A stretch of DNA of 21,197 nt from JAVKDP01 sp040222185 (GTDB lineage: Bacteria; Bacteroidota; Rhodothermia; Balneolales; Balneolaceae): assembly GCA_040222185.1 (NCBI GenBank), contig JAVKDP010000073.1, positions 1 to 21,197 of the forward strand, given 5' to 3'. Position 1 is the first letter of the stretch; each line of letters opens with the position of its first letter. The notes beneath the pieces were generated by a model. The model was not told the DNA's origin. It did not search any database and saw only the letters and a program-made list of their open reading frames with translations. Below, piece by piece: positions 14,632 through 21,197 of this stretch. Made by a program: the position numbers and the translations under genes.

Positions 14632-16965
14632 TTACCACCCAATTCTTCCACGGTTGTTATCTCTGAGGAGTTCATTCTTTGTCTCCTCAGGATCTTCCGG
14701 CATTACAAAGCCCGGAGGAGGAGTGAAGGCGTCATAACCCCAGTAAGCATCCTTATCGGCGGTAACCCTGTTAATAAAAGTTCCTACAATTGGAAGAGCT
14801 AAACGAGCACCCTGGCCGATATATGTGTTTTCCGGGAAACGAATCTTTCTGTCGGCCCCGCCAACCCAGGCACCCATCACGATATGAGGTGTCATTGCCA
14901 TAAACCAGTTATCTGCTGCATCTTGGGTTGTACCTGTTTTGCCAGCAATATCCTGTCTAACACCGTATACATTTCTAAGCCTTACTCCGGTTCCATTATA
15001 ACCGTCACCACCTCTTACAACTCCTCTCATCATATCAGTCATTATATAGGCTGTTTCAGGGCTTATTACTTCCTGGCGATATTCAGGATGATACTCTACA
15101 AGCACATTTCCTTCTTTATCTTCAATTCGGGTAATAGCTATTGGGTCAATATGGACTCCGGCATTAGCAAAGGTAGTGTAAGCGCTGGTGACCTCAAGAA
15201 GCGTTACTTCAGCAGTTCCCAGGGCAATAGAAGGGTAGGCTGGAGTATTACTCATATCGATTCCAAGGTTGGAAGCCATTTCCTTGATTTTTCGAGCTGC
15301 CGGATCTAATCGCCAAAGTTCATTTGCATCCGGTGCACCTGCTATCTCAGGAAGAAGCCGAACGGTTACATTATTCAAACTTCTTGCTAGGGCTTCTCTT
15401 AGCGGAACCATAATCGGGCCATCAGAAACAGACTCATCTTTTGGTGCCCATGTATTTCCCGCTCGGTCATAAAACTTGGTTGGATACTTTGAAAACTTAT
15501 GATATGGCTTGTATCCATTATCAATTGCTACACTATAAACAAAGGGTTTGAATGTAGAACCAGCTTGTTTCCTGGATTGATAGACATGATCAAACTGAAC
15601 GCTACCGTAATTAGAGCCACCTACCCAGGCAAGAACATTTCCATTTGTAGGATCGATAGCCACAAATCCAGCTTCTAGTCTTGTTTTGGATTTCATTACG
15701 GAATCCACGAACAGTGAATCCATTTTCAGGCTATCCAGTACTACTTTTCGAATAGAGGTATTGTATTTCTGGTATCCGTTTTTGTACTCATCGGTTTCTT
15801 CCAGGAAACTATCCTTAAAAGAAGGAAACTCTTCCCAAAGCTCATCCATGTAAATACCGCTATCCCTGGAAGTCCACTCATTAACATATATTTTTTGAAG
15901 GGAATCCAGTTTTGTCTTCATTGCCTTCTCTGCATGAGCCTGAAGCCTGGAGTCAATTGTGGTATAAATTACTAATCCATCTCTGAATAAATCATAGCCG
16001 TTCTCTTCTGCCCACCCGGTTACTTTCTGGCGGACATATTCTCCAAAATACCTGCTAACACGTCCGGCCTTGGAAGGAGGTTGATAATCAAGCTGGATAT
16101 CTTCTCCCTGGAGACTTGCTGTAGTTTGATCATCAATAAAGCCTTGCCTGTTCATTAGTAAGAGAACAATGTCTCTTCTGTATTTTGAACGTTCAGGAAA
16201 AAGACGGGGATTATAACGATATATAGCGTTTACTGAACCCACCAGTGTAGCTGCTTCAGTTACATTAAGCTCTTTTGCTGATTTATTGAAATGGGTTCTT
16301 GCAGCTGCTTCGATACCGAACGCACTATTACTGTATTCAACAGTATTGAGATACATTTCAATAATTTCACGTTTTGTATAGTTCTTTTCGATCTCAACAG
16401 CAGTGATCATTTCTTTAAACTTCCTGGAGATGGAGAAAGCCTGACCAATTTCTTTATATAAATTCCTTGCCAGCTGTTGGCTGATGGTTGAACCACCTTG
16501 AGGATTTCCTCTCAATACATGGTAGGGTATAGCCAATGTTCGAACCATATCCATGCCCCAATGGTTGAAAAACCTGTGATCTTCTGTAGCAACCAGTGCA
16601 TCAATTACATGTGGAGAAATATCATCATATCTAACCCAGGTTCTGTTTTCTGTATAATACTTATCCAATACAGCGCCATCTCTGCTTCGTACTTCCGTCG
16701 AGATTGCAGTTTCCGGGTTTTCCAGCTGTTGGATGGAGGGCAATCCCTGGAACAGATAGTATACATACCCTCCAACGCTTGTTAGCATTATCAGTACAAA
16801 TAAGCTAAAGACTAGTACGAACTTCTTACCAAAAAGGCTTTTATTGGTAGAGCCAGAGTTAGAAGCCTTTTCCTTAGACTTCTTCTCGGCAAGGATCATT
16901 TTACGATACTCAGGGTCGTTGAAGTAGCGTTGGTGATCAATAGGTTCTTTATTTGAATCGCTCAT
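14632..16965 (-). CDS. mrcA: Bifunctional class A penicillin-binding protein (PBP1A type)
   Basis: Polymerises lipid II (glycosyltransferase 51) and cross-links peptides (transpeptidase) in the periplasm. In the 777-residue form, a cytoplasmic tail of about 47 residues is followed by one membrane anchor (about 48-72). The GT51 domain then has TEDHRFFNHWG (catalytic Glu128) and GGSTISQQLARNLY (157-170). The transpeptidase domain has STFK (Ser470), SLN (529-531) and KTGTT (676-680). Between the two is a charged helical insertion of about 80 residues (roughly 350-430). I chose ATG 16965 because an upstream in-frame TTG at 16995 would overlap the preceding gene; the ATG sits 4 bases after its stop. 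Third gene of an envelope operon. Ends in GRIGW. Confidence 0.96.
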   Translation of the reverse strand: MSDSNKEPIDHQRYFNDPEYRKMILAEKKSKEKASNSGSTNKSLFGKKFVLVFSLFVLIMLTSVGGYVYYLFQGLPSIQQLENPETAISTEVRSRDGAVLDKYYTENRTWVRYDDISPHVIDALVATEDHRFFNHWGMDMVRTLAIPYHVLRGNPQGGSTISQQLARNLYKEIGQAFSISRKFKEMITAVEIEKNYTKREIIEMYLNTVEYSNSAFGIEAAARTHFNKSAKELNVTEAATLVGSVNAIYRYNPRLFPERSKYRRDIVLLLMNRQGFIDDQTTASLQGEDIQLDYQPPSKAGRVSRYFGEYVRQKVTGWAEENGYDLFRDGLVIYTTIDSRLQAHAEKAMKTKLDSLQKIYVNEWTSRDSGIYMDELWEEFPSFKDSFLEETDEYKNGYQKYNTSIRKVVLDSLKMDSLFVDSVMKSKTRLEAGFVAIDPTNGNVLAWVGGSNYGSVQFDHVYQSRKQAGSTFKPFVYSVAIDNGYKPYHKFSKYPTKFYDRAGNTWAPKDESVSDGPIMVPLREALARSLNNVTVRLLPEIAGAPDANELWRLDPAARKIKEMASNLGIDMSNTPAYPSIALGTAEVTLLEVTSAYTTFANAGVHIDPIAITRIEDKEGNVLVEYHPEYRQEVISPETAYIMTDMMRGVVRGGDGYNGTGVRLRNVYGVRQDIAGKTGTTQDAADNWFMAMTPHIVMGAWVGGADRKIRFPENTYIGQGARLALPIVGTFINRVTADKDAYWGYDAFTPPPGFVMPEDPEETKNELLRDNNRGRIGW

Positions 16966-16969
16966 AGTC

Positions 16970-17740
16970 TTAGATGTTACCAGAATAAGGTACAAATTCT
17001 TTTGATTCTACATGCCACTTAACGAGTGAAAATTTATTATTAGCATATCTAACCATACTTTTGTGGTAAAAACATGTACCAAGGTTTATATACAATCCGT
17101 CGTTAAAAGTTTCCGTACGTGGTAAATGATCGTGTCCACAAAGTACAAGGTCTATATCATTTGATTTCAAAATTCTTTTAGCATGCTCGTTCAATGGCTT
17201 AGGATTTTGATGATTTCTGTTCCTGGTCAAATCCGAGAATTTTTTCATCATCCAGATTCCAAACTTTGGTGGAAAAATAGCTTGAAATACTTTTATAAAG
17301 GAAGGACTTCTCAATAAGCGATGAAATGCTGGCCTAAGGAAATCACCTCGGGGACCGAATTTACCATCTCCATGCATGATTAACACATTCTTGCCACCTA
17401 AGGTTAACACCCTGGATTCCATTTCTACATCAAAACCCTTTTGTTCAAAGTGCCCGAATGTCCAGTTGTCATGATTCCCGGTCACATAGATTGCCGGGTA
17501 AACTTTTGAATTATATTCTTCGAATTTGTCCAGGATTTTTTTGCCGATATCAGGGATATATTTACCTGAGGGGTATTCCATCCAGTAATCAAAAAAGTCT
17601 CCCAGAACGTATAGCGCAGCATTTCTTTCAATTGCATAATCGATAAGCGCTATAAGGTTGGCTTCGGTTTCAGATTCTTTTTCTTTTGAGAATGCTCCAA
17701 TGTGTACATCAGAGATAAATAGGTGCTCCGTAAACTGCAT
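16970..17740 (-). CDS. Metallophosphoesterase, LpxH-like (UDP-2,3-diacylglucosamine diphosphatase family)
   Basis: A 256-residue calcineurin-like phosphoesterase with the complete dinuclear metal site: SDVHIG (Asp11, His13), LGDFFDYW (Asp48), TGNHD (Asn89, His90), MHGDG (His123) and CGHDH (His203, His205). The GDFFDYW block and size fit the LpxH group, which cleaves UDP-2,3-diacylglucosamine to lipid X in lipid A synthesis. The RGDFLRPAFHRLLRSPSF segment (131-148) could be the membrane-facing helical insert of that family. Cytoplasmic face of the inner membrane. The start ATG 17740 lies 3 bases after the polyprenyl synthase stop. Its operon partners make the lipid carrier and polymerise peptidoglycan, consistent with an envelope role. 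Orthology to LpxH rather than a paralogue is not proven. Confidence 0.88.
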   Translation of the reverse strand: MQFTEHLFISDVHIGAFSKEKESETEANLIALIDYAIERNAALYVLGDFFDYWMEYPSGKYIPDIGKKILDKFEEYNSKVYPAIYVTGNHDNWTFGHFEQKGFDVEMESRVLTLGGKNVLIMHGDGKFGPRGDFLRPAFHRLLRSPSFIKVFQAIFPPKFGIWMMKKFSDLTRNRNHQNPKPLNEHAKRILKSNDIDLVLCGHDHLPRTETFNDGLYINLGTCFYHKSMVRYANNKFSLVKWHVESKEFVPYSGNI

Positions 17741-17743
17741 CCC

Positions 17744-18763
17744 TTACTTTTTCCGGGTTATTACAAAGTGAATAAGATCTACGAAATCTTTTGTGTAGGG
17801 GGAAGGAGGGATTTTTTCGAGATCAGTAATTGCCCGGTTAGCATAATCGTACATAACCGATTTGGCATATTCCATTCCACCACTTGAATGAACAAAATTA
17901 ACAATCTCATCAACATCAGAAGGTTTCTTCTTTCTCTTTTTCATCAGAGCTCGGATTCGAGAAGCTTCTTTTTTGGAAGAATGTTCGAAAGCCTTAATTA
18001 AAGGTAGTGTAACTTTCCGTTCCTGAATATCATTTCTTGTGGGTTTGCCAATATCATAAACTCCATAGTCGAATAAATCGTCCCTAATCTGAAAAGCAAT
18101 ACCAACACACATTCCTATATTATTCATCAATACATGCATTTTTTCATCATCAGTGGCAGAAATGGCTCCGCACTCACAACAGGTGGCAATCAGGCTTGCA
18201 GTTTTTTCTGAAATAATCTGGAAATAACGCTCTTCAGTCATATTGAAAAGCCCAGCCGTTTTAAGTTGACGAAGCTCTCCTTCACTCATTTTCTGTACGG
18301 CCTTGGATTGAACTTCCAGTAACTGGTACTCTTTATTTTCCAGAGATACTAATAAGCCTTTGGATAGTAGATAGTCCCCAAGTAATACTCCTGCTTTATT
18401 TCTCCATATTTTATTAATGCTGACAAAACCTCTTCTTGAATTGGCATCATCAACAACATCATCATGGATTAACGTTGCGGTATGAAGGAGCTCTATCATT
18501 GTAGCAGCAATGTGGCTCCGTTGCGTAACTCCTCCAAACAAGTTTGCGCACATAAAAACGAGAGTTGGTCTTAATTCTTTTCCCTTTTGTTTTAATAAAT
18601 AGGAGATAATTTGGTCGAGAAGAAAAACATCCGAGCGAATAGTATCTTTAAAAAAGCTTCTAAATTCTTTTAAATGATTTGAAACCGGCTCTGTTATTTC
18701 AGCAAGAGACTTCCTTATAACAGTTTCGGAATTAATTCTTTCAAAAGGTGCGGTATCGATCAT
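17744..18763 (-). CDS. Trans-polyprenyl diphosphate synthase, long-chain type
   Basis: Elongates an allylic diphosphate with isopentenyl diphosphate. The 339-residue protein has GKELRP (61-66), the first Asp-rich motif DDVVD (101-105) in LIHDDVVDDANSRRG, the second Asp-rich motif DDLFD (228-232) and GKPTRNDIQERKVTLPLI (239-256). The residues before the first motif (HTATLIH) are small, with no bulky aromatic at the -4/-5 positions. This argues for a long product (for example hepta- or octaprenyl, the menaquinone side chain) rather than farnesyl or geranylgeranyl. The start is ATG 18763; a TTG three bases earlier could also be used. First gene of the operon with the LpxH-like and PBP1A genes, divergent from pfkA. 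Confidence 0.93.
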   Translation of the reverse strand: MIDTAPFERINSETVIRKSLAEITEPVSNHLKEFRSFFKDTIRSDVFLLDQIISYLLKQKGKELRPTLVFMCANLFGGVTQRSHIAATMIELLHTATLIHDDVVDDANSRRGFVSINKIWRNKAGVLLGDYLLSKGLLVSLENKEYQLLEVQSKAVQKMSEGELRQLKTAGLFNMTEERYFQIISEKTASLIATCCECGAISATDDEKMHVLMNNIGMCVGIAFQIRDDLFDYGVYDIGKPTRNDIQERKVTLPLIKAFEHSSKKEASRIRALMKKRKKKPSDVDEIVNFVHSSGGMEYAKSVMYDYANRAITDLEKIPPSPYTKDFVDLIHFVITRKK

Positions 18764-18839
18764 CAAAAAGTGTTTAAATTTTCTTAAACTTGTCTGCCTT
18801 CAAATTTAGTTAATATCCTGAACAAATATTGAAGGTGAA

Positions 18840-18860
18840 TTACTCACTTACTTACTCACT
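18840..18860 (+). repeat. Short ACTC/ACTT direct repeat in the pfkA leader
   Basis: TTACTCACT occurs at 18840-18848 and 18852-18860 within a run of ACTC/ACTT tetranucleotides just before pfkA. The surrounding 111-base gap between the divergent polyprenyl synthase and pfkA genes must hold both promoters. A TAATAT (18811-18816) is a possible -10 for pfkA, but its -35 spacing is poor. No Shine-Dalgarno precedes the pfkA ATG. Confidence 0.4.
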
Positions 18861-18874
18861 CGCATTTACTTTTT

Positions 18875-19864
18875 ATGAATGATCTAATTACAGAGATTAA
18901 AACAATCGCGGTATTAACCAGCGGGGGTGACTCGCCAGGTATGAACGCTGCAGTTAGAGCCGTGGTACGTTCCGCAGCTGCCTACAATATTAATGTTTTT
19001 GCAGTTTACCACGGATATCAAGGATTAATAGAAGATGAATTTGAAGAAATGGGTTCGCACTCAGTTTCCAATATCATCCAGCGTGGTGGTACTATCCTGA
19101 AATCTGCCAGATCTATGGAATTCAAAACTGAAGAGGGTAGAAAAAAGGCTGCAGCAAATTTAAAAAAGCATGGAATCGATGCGCTGGTAATCATAGGTGG
19201 AGATGGTACCTTTACTGGTGGTAATATTCTTAGCAAAGAGCACGGTATTAATGTGGTAGGTATTCCTGCAACTATCGATAACGATATTATTGGTACTGAC
19301 GAGACTATTGGATATGATACTGCTTTAAATACTGCACTAGATGCTATCGATAAAATCCGTGATACTGCTGACGCACATGAGCGAATGTTTTTGGTTGAGG
19401 TGATGGGTAGAGACGCAGGTTTTATTGCATTGGAGACATCTATAGCCGCTGGAGCTGAGCTCGCGCTACTACCAGAAGAACTTACTGATGTTGAAGAAGT
19501 GAAGAGCCAACTCAAGAACATGCTCAAGGAGCAGCAAAGAAGTAGCTTGATTATTGTAGCCGAGGGAGAAGAAACTGGTGGAGCTTTGAAATTAGCGGAA
19601 AATATCAAAGAGGACTTCAAGCAGTACGATATGCGCGTATGTATACTGGGGCATATTCAAAGAGGGGGGACTCCAAGCGCTCATGACAGGGTATTAGCAA
19701 GCCGGCTTGGAGCTTCGGCTGTTAAGGTTCTCCTGGAAGGGCATAACGAGATTATGGTTGGTATTGTAAATAATGCGCTAAAAATAACTCCTCTCAGAGT
19801 AGCTGTTTCCAAGAAGAAGAGCCTTGATTATGCTCTTGTTGAACTAGCGAAAATTTTAAGATAG
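18875..19864 (+). CDS. pfkA: ATP-dependent 6-phosphofructokinase
   Basis: Phosphorylates fructose 6-phosphate to fructose 1,6-bisphosphate in the cytoplasm, the committed step of glycolysis. The 329 residues contain the N-terminal LTSGGDSPGMNAAVRA (14-29), GGDGT (108-112), the catalytic ATIDNDIIGTDETIGYDTAL (132-151; Asp135 as base) and EVMGRDAGFIA. The Gly after GGD (GGDG rather than GGDD) marks the ATP-using rather than pyrophosphate-using type. Length agrees with the 320-residue bacterial tetrameric enzyme, with an extra 6-8 residues at the N-terminus. The ATG lacks a clear ribosome binding site. It is followed 20 bases later by pgi, so the two are almost certainly one operon. Confidence 0.97.
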   Translation: MNDLITEIKTIAVLTSGGDSPGMNAAVRAVVRSAAAYNINVFAVYHGYQGLIEDEFEEMGSHSVSNIIQRGGTILKSARSMEFKTEEGRKKAAANLKKHGIDALVIIGGDGTFTGGNILSKEHGINVVGIPATIDNDIIGTDETIGYDTALNTALDAIDKIRDTADAHERMFLVEVMGRDAGFIALETSIAAGAELALLPEELTDVEEVKSQLKNMLKEQQRSSLIIVAEGEETGGALKLAENIKEDFKQYDMRVCILGHIQRGGTPSAHDRVLASRLGASAVKVLLEGHNEIMVGIVNNALKITPLRVAVSKKKSLDYALVELAKILR

Positions 19865-19884
19865 AAGTCAAAAAGGGATTTAAA

Positions 19885-21177
19885 ATGATTAATTGTGACA
19901 TTAGAATTGCACGTTCTTTTATAAATGATGAAACATATATCAAGTCTAGAACAAAAGCTGATCTGGGTCTTGAGCAGCTAAGAACAAAGACTGGACCGGG
20001 GTCGGAATGGTTGGGTTGGAGAGATTTACTTGCTCAGCCTAATGATGCAGAACTTCAGCAAGTAGTTGAAATATCATCTGAGATAAGAGCTAATGCTGAT
20101 ATTTTTATCGTATGCGGGATTGGTGGTTCTTATTTAGGAGCGAAAGCTGTTATTGATGCACTAACGCCTGTTTTTAAAAGTTCTGGGCCTGAGATTATAT
20201 ATGCAGGTCATCATATGGGTGGTCGGTATTTAGAAGGCCTCCTGGAGTATCTCAGAACACCAAAAGCTGATGGCTCGCAAAAGAACATTTACTTGAATGT
20301 AATTTCAAAATCGGGTTCTACATTAGAGACTGCATTATCATTTCGTGCAATCAGGGCCTTACTTGAAGAAATGTATGGTGAGGAGAAATCAAGCAAGAAT
20401 ATAATCTGTACAACAAGTAAATCAGGTGGAATTCTAAATGAACTGATCGATCAAAAAGGATATCGAAAATTTATAATCCCGAATGATGTTGGAGGCAGGT
20501 TCTCAGTGTTAACACCTGTAGGGTTGATTCCAATAGCTGTAGCCGGAATCGATATCAAGACTCTGTTTTATGGAGCCGTATCAGCATACCAAAAATATGA
20601 AGATGATGCCGAGGATATCCTGGAGTACACTGCTTTAAGAAATGCTTTACATGAAGAAGGTAAAACGATAGATGTTTTTGCGTGCTTTGAACCTGAATTG
20701 AAATCACTCGGAGGCTGGATTCAACAGTTACTTGGTGAGAGTGAAGGGAAAGAAGGGAATGGAATATTTCCTGCGGTAGCATCTTATTCAACTGATTTAC
20801 ATAGTCTTGGACAGTTTATTCAGCAAGGTAAGCGTTCAGTGATGGAGACCTTCATCATTGTTAAGAAGCCATTTTCATCATTATCAGTTGAAGAGATAGA
20901 AGGAAATGATGATAAACTGAATTACCTGGCAGGTAAGAGCTTTCATGAAATTAATACTAAAGCAAGAGAAGGAACTACTGAGGCGCACCAGGATGGGAAT
21001 GTTCCGATTGTTAATGTTTGTATGGATTCGCTCAATGAAGAGAACATAGGTGAATTAATATACTTCTTTGAGCTGTTAACAGGTGTTTTTGTATACAGCC
21101 TTGGTGTAAATCCATTCAATCAACCAGGGGTTGAAGATTACAAAAAAGCGATGTACCGTTTACTCGGTAAAGAATAA
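19885..21177 (+). CDS. pgi: Glucose-6-phosphate isomerase (short bacterial type)
   Basis: Interconverts glucose 6-phosphate and fructose 6-phosphate, the substrate of the adjacent phosphofructokinase. Two SIS domains are visible: VCGIGGSYLGAKAVID (76-91) and VISKSGSTLET (139-149), then the PGI signature DVGGRFSVLTPVGLIPIAVAG (201-221). Catalytic residues appear as Glu285 in GESEGK, His306 in YSTDLHSLGQ and Lys420 in QPGVEDYKKAMY (413-424). At 430 residues it belongs to the shorter Firmicutes/Thermotoga-like group rather than the 550-residue E. coli type. AAGGG lies a few bases before the ATG at 19885. The window ends 20 bases after the stop, so no terminator can be judged. Confidence 0.97.
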   Translation: MINCDIRIARSFINDETYIKSRTKADLGLEQLRTKTGPGSEWLGWRDLLAQPNDAELQQVVEISSEIRANADIFIVCGIGGSYLGAKAVIDALTPVFKSSGPEIIYAGHHMGGRYLEGLLEYLRTPKADGSQKNIYLNVISKSGSTLETALSFRAIRALLEEMYGEEKSSKNIICTTSKSGGILNELIDQKGYRKFIIPNDVGGRFSVLTPVGLIPIAVAGIDIKTLFYGAVSAYQKYEDDAEDILEYTALRNALHEEGKTIDVFACFEPELKSLGGWIQQLLGESEGKEGNGIFPAVASYSTDLHSLGQFIQQGKRSVMETFIIVKKPFSSLSVEEIEGNDDKLNYLAGKSFHEINTKAREGTTEAHQDGNVPIVNVCMDSLNEENIGELIYFFELLTGVFVYSLGVNPFNQPGVEDYKKAMYRLLGKE

Positions 21178-21197
21178 AAAATTCAGATAGTGGAAGA

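Noticed and set aside
14884..15309. Plus-strand ORF (141 codons) opposite the penicillin-binding protein gene
   Set aside because: Shadow frame of the transpeptidase domain; no family resemblance and no ribosome binding site.
16966..16995. Upstream TTG start for the penicillin-binding protein
   Set aside because: It would overlap the end of the phosphoesterase gene by 26 bases. The ATG at 16965, 4 bases after that stop, is the simpler start.
19018..19620. Long antisense ORF (200 codons) opposite pfkA
   Set aside because: Low-complexity Ser/Ile/Pro composition typical of a shadow frame, fully inside a clearly coding gene.

Overview
The window looks like chromosome from a member of the Balneolota/Rhodothermota side of the Bacteroidota–Chlorobi (FCB) group. 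This is inferred from protein character, not from a marker gene. The clues are an F1 beta subunit with the extra acidic segment I associate with this group, an epsilon subunit reduced to its N-terminal domain, an atpD–atpC pair standing apart from the other ATP synthase genes, a PorV/DUF5723-like outer-membrane barrel, genes with weak or absent Shine-Dalgarno sequences, and moderate A+T content. Almost everything is core metabolism. I see no transposase, integrase, phage gene, CRISPR array, rRNA or tRNA. No gene-free stretch exceeds 300 bases; the longest are about 215-235.

Layout. Positions 14-7711 form a leftward (minus-strand) cluster: rsmB (16S rRNA m5C967 methyltransferase with a NusB-like domain), valS, pcrA/uvrD helicase, and an outer-membrane barrel gene that ends abruptly near the window edge. 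Two strong minus-strand terminators (7749-7774 and 7791-7821) separate it from the next leftward unit, 7946-11139. That unit is cydA–cydB (cytochrome bd quinol oxidase) followed by an unnamed 7-TM membrane protein. Divergent from cydA is atpD–atpC (11358-13111), closed by a clear terminator. A minus-strand exported TolB-like beta-propeller (13194-14045) and a plus-strand VOC/glyoxalase-fold protein (14261-14614) follow. A tight leftward envelope operon (18763 to 14632) encodes a long-chain polyprenyl diphosphate synthase, an LpxH-like metallophosphoesterase and a class A penicillin-binding protein. Divergent from it, pfkA–pgi (18875-21177) encode two consecutive steps of upper glycolysis.

The observation most worth following is a 20-base element, 19/20 identical, in the leader of cydA (11185-11204) and again in the leader of the 7-TM gene (8702-8721). 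It lies at nearly the same distance from each start codon. Read in the direction of the genes it is a 7-bp direct repeat (CTTCACA / CTTCATA) with an 11-bp period, the architecture bound by PhoB/OmpR-family response regulators. This suggests one response regulator controls the bd oxidase and the unknown membrane protein together, making the latter a candidate partner of the oxidase. Secondary points are the abrupt end of the barrel gene inside a perfect 9-bp inverted repeat, a 16-bp perfect palindrome upstream of atpD, a composite hairpin between rsmB and valS, and the missing C-terminal regulatory domain of AtpC.
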